A stretch of DNA of 64,000 nt from Haemonchus contortus (GCA_000469685.2 LS997566.1:18957545-19021544); one strand, 5' to 3'; counted from the first letter of the stretch, positions 33,990-46,729 are shown. Made by a program: numbers and translations. The notes: a model not told the origin generated them from the sequence alone.

Positions 33990-35136
33990 TGAAGGCACAG
34001 TTCACTATCGGAAGGGTTTCTGGGTTCTCCCCTTAGGAGCACCCAGTGGCTCCCAAGGATAACCGGAAGGACTTGTCAGCTTCAAAACCTCAACGGCTAG
34101 CGCATAGAGGGAGCTCCGTTACGGGGTCGCCCGGATTTCCCCCCCCCCCCCCCCCCCTCCGTTGGTGTGTCAGGCGAGTGCCGAGGCGATACAGATAGCA
34201 ATATTCCTGCCAAGACCCACACATTCAGCACTCAAGCAGCTGATCGCCGAGTAGTGAGGCGTACTTTTCTCTTTTCTATTATTCTCTGTTGTTCTTTTTA
34301 CCGTTGCTGTCCTTTCATGATTTTTTACCTGAAGAGGCTGAAAAAGTCGGGCTATTTTTGCTGTTACTAGGGGTTTTATTGACTTATGCTTATGAGTGAA
34401 TGTGTTTTAACTCATTGACGACCGCCACCATATCGTGCTCCTGTAGTATTTATATTATTTATCAAGTGTTCTTATAATTTTTTTCATGTTTTCAAGTATC
34501 AGCTGAGCTCACAACCTGCTAGAGAATTTTGAGGCCTTGTGGTCGATGAATCATTCACTTCCAACAACAGTTATGAGAGAAATTAAAAGTTAATGTAAGG
34601 ACACGTTTCGGGGAATTTTCACGAGCTTTGCATTTGGAAATGCTAGTGACAACCGTCTTTTCAGAACATCACATTTTTTGAAGTTGTTCAACGAACGAAA
34701 AATTCTCCAAGGTAATGTACTCCTTCGAAAAAACACCTTTACAGCTGCAAATCAAAAGATTCTCTAGGACCACACTGTATGTAGTTTCATTTAGGCCTCA
34801 TGTAATGTTTTGAGGAGAAGAATCGAGAGAAATTGGTAAATTAGATAAATAAAACAGAAAAGGACATTTTCGCTTACTGCATTTAGCTATTCGCACCAGG
34901 ACCCACACGTACGCAATGACATACATTGTATAGCTCTGATAAACGTCCCTTCTTCTTCAATATCCCGGTCCCATTCTCGTCCAGCCCCCTTTTTGACGAT
35001 TTTTCGAAGCCTTTTTTCACCTTGGAAACACCCATTCACGCACTTTCTTCGAATTCATCGATCTATTTTCCACCTTATCTTCCATTTCTCGTCATCGTCT
35101 GGATTATCCAAAATTATCGTGAGCTGTGCCTTTACG
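33990..35136. mobile_element. AAAGGCACAGTTC family, long copy
   Basis: GAAGGCACAGTTCACTATCG at the left and ATCGTGAGCTGTGCCTTTAC at the right are inverted termini about 1.15 kb apart, twice the usual length, so it has either an insertion or two joined copies. A 17-base C run lies at 34140. Confidence 0.5.
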
Positions 35137-35322
35137 TGGCAGGATTCTTCCCATAGTACCCTGATCGAAGCCATTGTTATCGAATATTTCGAAGACTGCT
35201 CATTATTCCTGAAAGTCTTCAGCACCACTGTCTAATTTCGGTAGTGGCGTTCGTGGGGCTTCCTTGTCCGGCAGCATCTTTGCATAATTGCGCCTAATTT
35301 CCTATTTTCCCTATTCCTGTAG

Positions 35323-35727
35323 GTGTCCGATCAGGAATTGTTGCCTCAATTGATTTCGTGATTTCTCTTTCCACACCACCTTCTGAAGCTCTATTTGTGG
35401 ATTGTGCTCTTCTACAACAAGTGAGCTCGAACTTCGGGCTCTGTTGGTAATGTAGCCAAGTCTAATGACCATTCTGCCTCGGGCGCATTTTGTCTCGTTT
35501 AGGCGGGTCACAAGCATTCAGGGCTAGTCTGAGTCAGCCATTATTGGGCAAGTGATACAACTTTCCTCTACTTGTTCTATATCGAGCAATATGTCTATTC
35601 TTTCAGAGCTGATTTCGCAGGGGCTTTTCTCTTTTTACCTCATTATGGTGCTTTTGAACGCTTTCCCTTTTCTACTGACCTAATGTCCCTTTGTAAAAGC
35701 GCTACAACGGACCAACGTTCCTTCTAG
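35323..35727 (+). CDS. Plus-strand exons of an unidentified gene
   Basis: Exon 35323-35420 follows TTCCCTATTCCTGTAG, is open in only one frame (RSGIVASIDFVISLSTPPSE), and ends CAACAA/GTGAGC. A phase-compatible short final exon is 35503-35532 (AGHKHSGLV, stop TGA) after CTCGTTTAG. A further strong acceptor (TTCTTTCAG) at 35606 opens a 40-codon frame to TAG at 35727 (LPHYGAFERFPFSTDL) that does not phase onto the first exon. The opposite strand is also open at 35517-35311, so strand assignment rests on the splice sites. Function unknown. Confidence 0.35.
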
Positions 35728-36599
35728 GATTCCCTTCCTACAATGGAGTACTCGATTGTAACAAAATAATCTCTGCTATGAGCGACTATGTTCTTTCGAG
35801 TGCTAGTTCTAGGAGTGATGGGTTCAACGGGAATGAGGCGCCACCATTTATTTGTACGAATTTATTCCGATCATAGGTTAAGAACACTAAAGTGAATACC
35901 ATTTGCACTGTTCTGTTAGTCCTGTGTCAAACTTCGTGTACAGAGAAATATAATTTGTTTCAAAAAGGAGTGGAGTGTTAGCCGATCACTACAACTTTGC
36001 TGAAGAAGGAGGGAAGCCCGGCGTTAGCCGAGAGAACTTTCCACTCCTTTTGGTTCTTGAATAACGGGAGAGGCACGCTAGTGGCTTGGTCCCTTCTACA
36101 AGTCATATCGTTTTTGCGTAATGTTTAGGTTACACTCAGTGATGAGTTCTCGAATTCCTTAATTCCTTCAATCCATTGTTTTAACGACGACGCAAAATGA
36201 TCAGCTGGATCTGTCCAGTCAGCTGTAATTTTTAATCGAACACAATCATAATGTCATCTTTTACCCTTCTAGCCTACAAGCCTCTCCCTAAGCTTGAAGA
36301 AGCCTTCTTCAATTTGAATCAGCACTGATGAACTCGAGAGAGTGTTCTCTTAAAGGAGCCCACCAATTAAAAACATGTATTCTTGGAAAAGTCCACCAGA
36401 CTAAAACATGTCTCGCATTTTAGATGACGTTGGATAGGAACCAGAGTTGTCTGCATAGCTAATTTCATTTCCGAGCGCCGTTCGTTGAGACATTTTCGCA
36501 TACAGTATGCAGCAATTGTAACTATGTATAAAGCGTTTCGAATTGTATCGTCTATCTGTTGGAATTGGAACTTGCTATGACCTAAGGTGGATGAGGAGC

Positions 36600-39000
36600 A
36601 TAGCCCATGTTTGGGATAGGTTGACTAAAGGTCAAGGTGTGCAGAGCTCAAGTGAGCTCACCAATGTTCCGCCTAAGGGACTTGCAGTGAACCACGTGGA
36701 TCTAAGAACATGATCTTCTGATTCGGTTTCAGAACAAACCAAATGCTGCGAAAATATGGGCAATGTTGAGGAGTGGACTAACAAGTGAGACTGCTTTCTG
36801 GAATCTCATCATTCATGTCGTTGTCCACATCATGTAACACCCGAGATAAAGTAAGACTAGGCCTCACTGATAGGTGTACTATCGATCTCACTGTGACGTT
36901 CGCCATGCTTCTTGAAATGGTTTGGTTGATCCGCAGCCGTACCTTCTTTTCTGCTCATTGAGCTCAGCAAACATGGCCTCAGCTTCCGCAACGCTGTTCG
37001 AGCTTCCGCAACGCTGTTCGAAAAGAGAAAGATGTCATCCGCATATTGGAGATTGAGAGGAACCGTTCATCTACGCGAACGCGCATTTGTCCCAGTCTCG
37101 CGCTCATACCCTTCTCTATGGGAATGGCGAGAGGTTGTTGGAAGAGCTTCCTTTGCAGCGTCCCTTGCAGTCAACTAGTGTTCTTGTTTGGGAAGCTCCA
37201 CCCATTGATTGACAGGGCTGACAGCACCGCATTCGTTTCGACACTGTCCAAGGCTTTTTCATGCTCAACAAAGGTGAGGGCAAGAAGCATTCGGAATTCT
37301 CGGCTTTTTCGATGACTATTGCGACCGTTTGGTTGTGGTCTGAGCAGTTGAATCCCTTCCGGGATCCGGCCTCTCTGAAGTTGAGCTTCATCCAACGTTC
37401 GCGATATGCGGGTTAGAATTATATTCGTGAACAGCTTGTGAAGTACACTTTACAAGCTTATTAGGCGGTAGTTGCAAAGATCAACTCGGTCCCCTCCTTT
37501 GAATAATGACCATCCACGAGCTCTCCCACTGGTTGGGTATCTTCTCCTTCTGGAGCTGGGATCTCATGTGTGTTGCGAGAAGCGTATGAAGTTCGTAATC
37601 ACCTGCACGGAGTAGGTCGGCTGAGATTTTGTCGGGCCTAGAGTAGTGCCCCTTTTTATGCTCGCAGTCATACCCGCAACTCTTAGTTCCGAAGGAAGGA
37701 TCCGAAGTGCTATTCCGTCAGTGAAGATTCTTAGTTTCCGCACGCGTGTCGCGGATCGGTAGGCGTGAGACTTCTGTGTAACTTCTTCCATTCTGAAGCG
37801 CGATGTTGTGAGATTTCCATCCCCCTTCGTCAAACACGAGAGTGAAACACTGTGGGCCTGGAGATCCCGATAGCATTTTTTCAGACTAGTTCATTTCAAC
37901 GTTGCCTCCAGTGGTTTCCTCTTCCTGCAAAGCTGAAGGCCCCGCCGCACTGCTCGTCTGCAGCTGAACTTTGCTTGCAGCCTTTCAAGGTGTGTGACGA
38001 TCTGGTTACGCCTCACGCTTGTTCTTCTCCTTCTCCTTTTCCTGAGAAGATCCTTCGTCTCATTCGAAATGCGAGCGGAGGTGCCCATTCGAGGAAGTTT
38101 AGCCTGCTCAGCAAAGTGAGTAAACTCCAACTAGCGCGTCGTAGTCTTCGGTCGGTTCATTCATGACCTGCCACTCATATCGGGACAAAGCGTCGTTCAA
38201 AACATCTCCGTGGTATACAACATGCTTCGAGCTCTTTGTGCAATGTTGAGTGGTCCTTTCCAGCTTGTGACTAAATCTAACTTTAGTGAGAGGGAGTCGA
38301 TGATGAGAACCACGCAGAAAGATTATACCTCAACGAAATCCAACGAGAACCACTCTCTGCTCGTTAATGTCAGCATGAGTTTTACTGCTAAAAGACTTCC
38401 ATGACCATCGGCAATGTTCTTCTTTCTGGAAAAAAGATTCATGGAAGAATGCCATGAAAGAGTCGAGTAGCCGACAGAATATCAGCTAGACGGTTTCCGT
38501 TCTCGTTCTTGACTCCCAATCCGGACTTTCTAGTTCTGAACTTTTCCTCTGATGCTTCGCCAAGCGTAGCGTTGAGATACCCAACAATGAACTTGCAGAA
38601 GGACTTTCCGTTGAAGGGTAATCCCTTCAAGTTGGTCGTAAAACGAATCGAGCTCTACTTCGTCAGTTGTAGAATGTGGGTAATAGCAGTTGACGGTAGA
38701 GATAGTCATCAGGTGCGCATGTCGTAGGTGTAGGAAGGCAAAGCAAGAGAAGACAGTACTTCGTGAGAATCGACTAGGTGGACGAAGACGGATGCACAAC
38801 AAAACCAGCGCCGCCGATGTTTCGCAATATAAGTTTTCATGGATGACTATGGCTCCATCATTTATTCGTCGTTCTTCTGCCCTCATTTGTCGAACACCAG
38901 CGAGAGACAAGGCGACATCTGATGGTGGTGACGAAAGCAGGTCGACCTGACGACCCCGCTTTGGTAGGCGCATAATTCCAAGAGCGAGTCCTGATCCCAA
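36600..39000 (-). pseudogene. Decayed RTE-type non-LTR retrotransposon
   Basis: The minus strand carries, in shifting frames, the parts of an RTE-clade ORF in the right order: endonuclease-like pieces near 38.75-38.45 kb (VNCYYPHSTTDEVELDSFYD; GLGVKNENGNRLADILSAT), reverse transcriptase palm motif near 37.24 kb (LTFVEHEKALDSVETNAVL) and the catalytic YADD box near 37.04 kb (YADDIFLFS). Several frameshifts and stops separate them, and a 20-bp tandem duplication follows YADD. The post-RT region to about 36.6 kb is only faintly recognisable. The copy cannot be active. RTE elements with FIDLKKAFDTVE-like palms are abundant in hookworm genomes (established knowledge). Confidence 0.8.
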
Positions 39001-39124
39001 ACTCAGAACGCGAGTATTCAGGCAGGACGTACAATGGCTCGCTGCAACAACCCAGAACGCGATTATTCAGGGAAGACGGACAATGGCTTGCTGCAACTTA
39101 ACGGGTGGAGAACGAATTCAGCGA

Positions 39125-39172
39125 TAATTTTTCAGCTTTCGCGCACTTGATACTGTGCGAAAGCTGAAAAGT
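39125..39172. repeat. Hairpin, 17-bp stem
   Basis: TTTCAGCTTTCGCGCAC and GTGCGAAAGCTGAAA pair around an 8-nt loop just upstream (minus sense) of the RTE remnant. Nothing else around it is recognisable. Confidence 0.6.
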
Positions 39173-39688
39173 TTCCAATGATAAATGCCAAGTTTTAAAT
39201 GCAGGTCTGCTGCGAAATGAAGAAATTTGAGGCGATGGTACCTTTAATACTCGGGGTTTGATGCTATACAATCAGTCCATGTACTATAACTATGGTAGAT
39301 AGCCACTCACACTTTCATCTTCGAGAAGAGCTTCAAATTTCTCCGTGTGTAGGGATGTTCATCACTCCTTTGCAAGACACTCTTTTCTGTACCAAGTGTT
39401 GACCACATATACCAATCAGTGGAAGAGAATGAAGGGGAAATCAGTGGCAGTGCTACTTCCCCTAACCTGAAGGTGCTCGCTTTTGTCAGTAATTTTTTCC
39501 CACCGACCATAATTAGGCTACGATCCTCGATTTAATTCTCGAATTCCTCTTAAGAGTCTTGAAGGCTGAAGATAGAGGTTGCGCCTCGCATATTACTTTC
39601 AGGTGTGATGATGCATTCAGAATCGTACTTGTGGCTTGAATGTGTGTGGGACCTACACAATGACTTGCGCTGGCCAGCCTATCTACTA

Positions 39689-40333
39689 GGTTGATGCATA
39701 ATTATTGCGGATTTTTTTCAGCAAATTTTGCTTGAAGAAACGATAGAAATATCTAGCAAACAACTGTTCAAATAATTGCTACGGAACATATCCACCATCT
39801 ACGTCAAGCACTGCTTCACTTTTGCTAGGCGGACGGATTCCACAGGCGAAGAATTTTCGATTCTTGGAGGCGATCACGCCTTGATGTTGGCGATCAAGCC
39901 ATCTACTTCGTCGAAAGTTGTGTTCGTTAACCAATTTTCAAGGTGCGATTGACGAGATAAACCATCTTTTATATCTTTCCATATATAGTATCTTTATAGA
40001 GTATCTATAAAGATACTATATAGTATATAGTATCTTTTATAGAGTATCTTTTGGTGAGTAGGGCGACCGTAGAAGCAAATTCCATTCTTTATTCGGCTTA
40101 GGCTTTCTGATCCATCGCCGAGAAGTTCATTGAGATTACGTTATGAGTGGGCCGCCTTCAAACACTTCTCGAAGTAATAGAGCATAATGTGGCGTATATG
40201 AAGATGACTTTCAAGACATATATCTGTTGAGGAAGGCGAGAATATTATTTCTACAGAAAATCCCGAACTCAAAAGTTTAATTTTACTAAGAGAAAAGAAG
40301 CCGCAAAAAATCCGCAATAAATATGCATCAACC
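39689..40333. mobile_element. Mariner-type element with TA target duplication
   Basis: Terminal inverted repeats of 29 bp differ at one position; the left one begins GGTTGATGCATAATTATTGC and the right one is its complement. Both ends are flanked by TA, the Tc1/mariner target. At 645 bp it is too short for an intact transposase, and I see no transposase motif, so it is a deletion derivative. It interrupts a SINE (39600-40470). Confidence 0.8.
39970..40050. repeat. AT-rich palindromic repeat inside the mariner element
   Basis: ATAGTATCTTTATAGAGTAT and repeated TATAGTATCTTTTATAGAGT form overlapping palindromes of TATAGTATCT units. Confidence 0.6.
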
Positions 40334-40937
40334 TAATACAAAGTAGAGCTCTCACCCTCCTTGGCGAGGGTGGCACCTACTGACTTCGCAAAAATAGAAG
40401 GCTCTGGAGGCGATTATTGATCTAGAATTCGAACCCTGGTCCATTCGGGTGTGATAATGCATCTCCATCTTCGCCCTCCTGTGTAATTCCTAACACACTA
40501 TCTCCTCCCTCTTCCCTTGACTCCATTATTCTCACCAACATTAAAGAACAGTAAGCTTTCAAAAGTCTTGCTAGTATCTTTTCCCAATTACGTATACCAT
40601 ATGCCTATCCAAAGAAGCTATATTCGAAACTTTTATCATGCACAACATGGTCAGTTTTATCATGGTCTTTTTCCAACTCAATGAAAGCGATATCTCCACC
40701 AATACACTGAAATATTAATCTTGGCAGAGGCTGATCAAGCATGGCCACGTTTCTCTTGTTTCAAACCAATTAAGTAGCGTTTACGATGATGTACATAGTT
40801 CTTCCTATCCGGCAACATCCTACTTAATATAATTCGCTAAGTGTGTCTCTTGGTGTGTCGGTGTGTGTGTGTGTGTGTCTGTTGGTGTGTGTGTTGTGTG
40901 TGTGTCGGTAAGTGTGTGTCGGTAAGTGTGTTTGACC

Positions 40938-41165
40938 GGAAATTCATAACTCCTGTTCCCGTGGACCTAGAAAGCTCAAATTTGGTAGCAGTACAGGGGG
41001 CAGCATAGAAACACTTTTGGTGAGAATCGGACTCCGCCCACAGGGGCGGGGCGTGCGCGATAGAAATTTAAGGCCGCAAATTTGTAACTCCTGTTCCAGT
41101 GGCCCCAAAGCGTTCAAAATTGGCAGGAGTACAGGAAGCAGGATAGGAACACTGATGGTGATAAC
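40938..41165. repeat. Minisatellite of the same family, about two units
   Basis: AATTCATAACTCCTGTTCCC at 40940 and its variant at 41079 give a 138-bp period, in the complementary orientation to 45890-46495. A TG/GTCGGTGTG microsatellite (40855-40930) precedes it. Confidence 0.85.
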
Positions 41166-44100
41166 AATCAAAAGGAGTTGATAAAGAGCCTCGAAAGGCG
41201 AGAGCTACAGGAACTGTTACTTACTTCCTGTTAATGGCAGAGCTTTGGCACTTCGGAAAACTGTTAGAGACTGATAGAAACTGATAGGAGGCGAGAGCCA
41301 ATAAGTCTACAACGTTTTTCATGCTAACAACTGAGCATTCCAGTAGATAGTGCAGGATGTGAAGAGACCGAAGTTAGTCAGTGATAAGGACAGATAATAA
41401 CAAGCGAGCTTACCCTGTGAGAGGAACTGATAACAACTAATAAGAACTGATAAGGGGCCTAGAGAGCAAAAGGGTATCTATGATCAAACACTGACCCTGC
41501 TGTAAATGCTGTAATAGCGACCGATCAAAGACTTCTCCCTAACGAAATTAGAATTTTGTTCATTTCTTGCTATTAAACTACGACCGCTACGCAGTGAGCT
41601 TTGTGACACAATGAAGTACCACGATTCTTCTTGTTTTGTGACATATCATTTATGACGAAACTCATCTGACCGCTAATGATTTGGGATTCCCAATTAATGA
41701 AAAATCCGTGGAGAAAATGTTCCATTGATAACGACATATGTGATAGGCGTTATCCATTTTTGGGCACCATTCAAGACATTGGTTTTCAATCAGTCAAGCC
41801 ATCAATGCGACACAAGTTCGAGATGAAGAGCAATGAATCAAGACTTCTAATTTATATACATATAATTAATTATATAATAATACAGAAAAATCGCTCGCAA
41901 TTGGGAGCTAATAGTGAGGGTGTAAAGCTTCCAGAGAAAAAAGAGAATCCGAAGTGTAATTCACCCATAGCAAATTTTTTACAGGAAGAAAAGCACCCGG
42001 CGAAGCCGGGCGACACCATAAGAAGGAGGGAAGCCCGGCGTTAGCCGGGCGGCCCGACTGGTTACTCATAATAGCCTTATGTTTTTCCCATATGAACCTT
42101 ATGCTATCCCATTCAGTATTCGTTTTCGGCATCATTAAAAGCAGTACGCAAGGCAAAACACTTGCTAAAAAGGGAATTGCCTCCATATTCAGAATCGACC
42201 AACCAGCTCTCCTTTCCGCCTGTCGAGAGCGATCAGTGTGCAGAGAGGGGTTACTATCAAGTGCCTAGTTCCAAGTAGAGTACTATTGTGTGCATCTTCG
42301 GGGATCGAATGTCAATTCACACCCGTGTAAGTCAATCAAAGATCATATCCCTATTGGGAAGACGCACAAGACCTGTTCTGGAGAAAAAGCCTTCGTGCTT
42401 CTGAATGGTAGTCGGATACGGCAAGCATCCCAAAAGGAGTTTCCCTTGACCAAAACCAAAACAAAGATTTGAACGAAACCCGTATCCCTATTCTCATACC
42501 TTTTTTCGCTTCACCGACTGTTATCAAAAATCGCAATGCAAAAGCTCATGGTTCATTTTCATCTATTTTCATATGATTACCAGTAGTCACAAACTACAGA
42601 GTAACCCTCAGTCGAGCTCTTCTTATGCATGGATCGGCTGGCGAATCGAAAAACATTTCATTCTCCACTCCACTAACTTTTGACGGCTTGTCGCGTGAGT
42701 GGTAAACCTTGCTCTTCTCAGGTTTCATAGAATGAACAATTTATACATTTATAATAGTTTTGTCCAGCTTTCTCGATCTTTCAAGTGAGATTCCTGTTTT
42801 TTTTTGCTAAAACTCTTTACCGGTTTTCTCAACATTCTTTGTCTACACTGCGTTAATAGTTCAAATAGACGTTTTGATTCGCTTGGGTGGAGCGACCAAC
42901 ATTGTTGGAGATAGGGGTTCTTGGCACAAGTCAGATTTCAACGCCCCGTGAACGTATGATTCAGTAACCCCCAATGGCCCACCACACACCCTTGGGCCTC
43001 ACCCTTGGTAACTTTTTGTTGCGTCACACATGTCACGGGTAGTTGAAGGTATTTGAGTGTGCTTTCGGGCTGCTGTATGAACACTTTCAAGACTATGAAA
43101 TCCGTTGTGTTCATGGCAGCATCATCGTTGACATGTCAGTGCGCAGTAGCCAGATCCACCACGAACATGAGGCTCGATTTATGGGGAGACGTTATCCTGA
43201 AATCGACAATAGCTCATAAGCCGGTAAAAATGCGAGAGCAAACACATCAAGCAGCAAAATTACACAAGAAAAAAGCAGTGATATTTCCTTATTGGCAGAG
43301 CCAATAGTTCTGTTCCATCCGTTATTTCCACATATTTTTCTTTGTCAACAAATATCGTTTTGTCAACGAATATTGTTAAGTGTGAATTCTGTTTTGTGCT
43401 GGTTGGGCCAAATGCTTGTGGGATTGCATTGCAAGTTTCCCCTCTTCCTATGAGAGCTTTCCTCAACTTTCCTTTTGAAGTTCGAATCTTCATTGCTTTT
43501 TTGGCTGTCGTATGTTGTATAAAAAATGAAAAAGAAGACAAGCTCTAACTTAAATCTTGACTGTAGTATGCGGGGTAAGATCTCATTTTGTTGGATCGGT
43601 TTTGGGCTTGAGAATAAATGAATTCATTTTATTCCTCTAAGCAATTGGCAATTGATTTGTGTAAAGGGCATACTTGAATTACTGGCCTAGGGCACCTGAA
43701 GTATAATTTATCTTATGATGATCAATTATTTCCCTGACAAAGGCGAGGGAGTATCAGGTAGCACAGCTAGGTACGCTTCAAGAAACTAAGCCCTGAATGT
43801 CAAGACCCAATCTGACCACCAAGTTTCCTTACCTTTGGAGCTCAGAAATGTCCATTCTCAAGCTTTCTGCACGTCTGCTTCTATTGCAGTCACTGTGAAG
43901 GCTGAATACACATCAAAGAACATTGCGATGTTGAATAGATGTCTAGCGCAATCAAAAAGGTATTGATTACTCGAAGCGGCGGATCTTGGTTACTTTCATC
44001 ATTCACACTTTTATGACTAACTGCTAAACGCTAGAGCGCTCTTTTGTTTGGGAAGTTGTTTTGTACTGTACTATTTTCTTTTCGTGTTATTGTTTAAAAG

Positions 44101-44849
44101 AAGGGCAGCGACAGTCATAGGAAAATAAGATCAAGCTGACTTGACGATCATAGGGGAGCGCTTTTTGTCGAGAAATGCCTGAATCGGTCGTTATATTTTC
44201 TTCAAAAAGGCTTGGCTGTCCGTAAGAAGGAATCGAATACCGCTTTTGTCTATCCTTTTGCTGCAGTATTCAAGTGAACGACGAAGCTGTGCCTCTGTGA
44301 TGTTTCCCTCTATCCAAACCGGGCAAGCATCATCACTTGCTTTATCGCAACAAATTTGAATGAGTCTGAAAACAGACCTCGAACATCGGTTTTATTTGTT
44401 AGCGGCGCTCACCAGCTCGGTCCATAGTCGACACTCCTCTATCAAAGAAGGTATTCAACTAATCGTGAAGAGTTATGCGGATGTTCACAGGGAAACATTC
44501 TTCCTTTTCACCATTCGTTCTTCTTGAAAGCACGATTCGCCTTTCTGATGTGCGAGACGCTTCTTTTTCCAATGCAGTGCTTGGTCTAAATGGAAGCCAA
44601 CTAATTTCAAGTCCTCATGCGAACAGTCGAAAAAACGCCGTCTCGAATGTCTCCTGGGATGCTTTTCGTGCATGCCTAGATTGAGGCCAATCTCCTATTA
44701 CCACTGTTTCTGCTTCCATTAAAGACTTGGCTGTACCATTTCAAATGAACTTCGCAAATTCTACCAGTACAGTAACGAGTGACGTGGTGACCCAGTGGTT
44801 GATGAGTTCGATTGCCGTCCAGGGAACCGTTTTGTGTGAGGTTATTACA

Positions 44850-45015
44850 AGATAGAAATCAGAATATCTCTCCATTTATAAAGCAGAAATTTGGTGTGTC
44901 GGTTTGTCGATATGTTTGTCTGTCCGTCCTGAAATTTATGATTACGATAAAGGTAGTGATATGGAAAACCTAGCCCTACTCTACATTTCTCTATATTTGT
45001 TCATCTAAGGGGGGG
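44850..45015 (+). repeat. Dispersed repeat, copy also at 46555-46720
   Basis: CATTTATAAAGCAGAAATTTGG...GATTACGATAAAGGTAGTGA at 44874 matches 46567 onward (TATTTATAAAGCAGCAACTTGG; GATTAGGACAAAGGTAGTGC) in direct orientation. One copy lies inside and one just outside the 5.7-kb structure. Confidence 0.6.
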
Positions 45016-45889
45016 GGGGGTATTCTCTAACTGCTCTGAAATGAAAAAGTAAGGAATGGCGGCCCGGTATAACCCCGGCGACCCAACTGGTTTAAGAAAT
45101 ACCAGTCGGGCCGCCCGGCTAACGCCAGGCTTCCCTCCTTCTTTAGGTTCGCCGGCTACGCCGGGCGCTCTTTCTTCCTGTGAGAAATTTGCTATGCGTA
45201 AATAACACTTCGTATTCTCCTTTTGCTTCGAAAGCTCTACACCCTCAGTATTAGCTCGAAGTGGGAGCGATTTTTTGTGTAAGCCAACCTCGCTGTGTCC
45301 GAAAGAACATCGCTTAATATCACAAAGGCGATTATTCAGAGAAAAAAGTATTCAGAGACTTCATCGCGGCTGAGGCTACTATGTTAGCTACCATCAATGT
45401 TCCTCAATGCCGTCATCAGGGGTTCTCCTCCTTCTTGGGGCAAAGGGACTTTGCCCGAAAAATATCGAATTATGAAATTCCTCCTCTTTAATATGTTATT
45501 TCGCTTTTTCGCTGAGCGAGAGTATAGACTATCAAATGCCTTCAAAGATGTACCTCCTTTTCTCTACGGATACATCATTAAATGTGATTCCAACATTATT
45601 ACCGGTCGGATAAATTTTGCTAAGATTGATATCAAAGCAAAAAGAAACCGTGATCTTTTACTTAAAAAAAAAACTCTGCTGGGAAGCGGTCGTAATCTAA
45701 TAGCAAGAAGTGAACCAAATTCATCTCCTTATAAACACACAACTTACCCTTCTTGTCGAATGAAGCATATCAAAAAGTCAAAGCTAGATCGTGAATAACA
45801 AAGGCGCTAGGAGGTAATTGGTGTGTGGATCTTCTTCTCTGAGGCCTCTTCTATTGTCAGTGTTGTCAAATGTGAACGCTCTAGGTCCA

Positions 45890-46495
45890 CGGGGGTATGA
45901 GTTATGAATTTGCGACCCAAAGTTTCTAACGCGCACGCCGCGCTCCCTGTGAACGGAGTCCGGTCCTGCCATTTACCATAGTGTTCCCATCCAGCCCCCC
46001 TTACTCCTACCGATTTTGAACGCTTTGGGTCCACCGGGACAGGAGTTATGAATTTGCGGCCCAAAGTTTCTAACGCGCACGCTGCGCTCCCTGTGAACGG
46101 AGTCCGGTCCTTCCATTTACCAAAGGTGTTCCCATGCCGCCCCTGTACTCCTACCGATTTTGAACGCTTTGGGTCCACTGGGACAGGAGTCATGGATTTG
46201 CGATCTGAAATTTCTATCGCGCACGCCCCGCCCCTTGCAGGCGGAGTCCGGTCCTACTACCTGCCATAAGTGTTCCCATCCTGTTTCCTTCACTCTTACC
46301 AAGTTTGAGCGCTCTGGGTCCAGTGGAACAGGAGTTATGAGTTTGCAGCCCAAAATTTCTATCGCGCACGCTCCGCCTCCTGTGGGCGGGGTCCGTTCCT
46401 ACTACCTGCCATAAGGTTCCCATGCCGCCCCCCGTACTCCTACCAAATGTGAGCTTTCTAGGTCCACGGGGGCATGAGTTATGAATTTCCGGTCA
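45890..46495. repeat. Minisatellite, unit ~143-145 bp, about four units
   Basis: The marker GTTATGAATT or its variant recurs at 45901, 46044, 46189, 46334 and 46479, a period of 143-145 bp. Each unit carries a GCGCACGCCCCGCCC-like GC box and GGAGTCCGGTCCT. The many small overlapping ORFs here are products of the repeat. Confidence 0.9.
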
Positions 46496-46729
46496 AACAC
46501 ACACACCGACACACCAACAGACACACTTAGCGAATTATATAAATTAGGATAATGCAATCTTTCTTATTTATAAAGCAGCAACTTGGTTTGCCGGTATGTC
46601 GGTATGTCCGTTCGGGAAACTTTATGATTAGGACAAAGGTAGTGCTATGGAAAATCGGGCCCTGATCTACATTTTTTTCTCGATGCAGTAACTCGATGGG
46701 TAGATTAATTGAGTAGAGTGAGTGCAGCG

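Larger units (their letters stand above)
39600..40475 (-). repeat. tRNA-derived SINE interrupted by the mariner element
   Basis: Left of the mariner insertion are bases resembling the body of the SINE seen at 22.44-22.72 kb (ACAATGACTTGCGCTGGCCA versus the ACAATGACTTGCGGTGGCCA copy). Right of it the same orientation continues to a B-box-like GAATTCGAACCCTGG and a tail near 40470. It is more diverged than the two intronic copies. Confidence 0.6.
40827..46541. mobile_element. 5.7-kb structure with 1.2-1.4-kb inverted arms
   Basis: The left end AATTCGCTAAGTGTGTCTC and the right end ACACACTTAGCGAATTATAT are inverted. The arms share, in order: TG-rich tract, ~140-bp minisatellite units, a block with TCATTTCTTGCTATTA near GACCGCT, and a GC-rich block ending GCCGGGCGGCCCGACTGG (42040-42062 and its complement at 45101-45120). 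The core between the arms, 42.07-45.10 kb, has only small ORFs. It may be one foldback element or two solo copies inserted in opposite directions. Confidence 0.65.

Noticed and set aside
34926..35235. Two overlapping plus-strand ORFs
   Set aside because: They lie in the T-rich right end of a MITE-family copy and lack splice signals.
45807..46423. Four overlapping ORFs of 60-128 codons
   Set aside because: They repeat with the ~145-bp minisatellite period and on both strands, so they are repeat artefacts.
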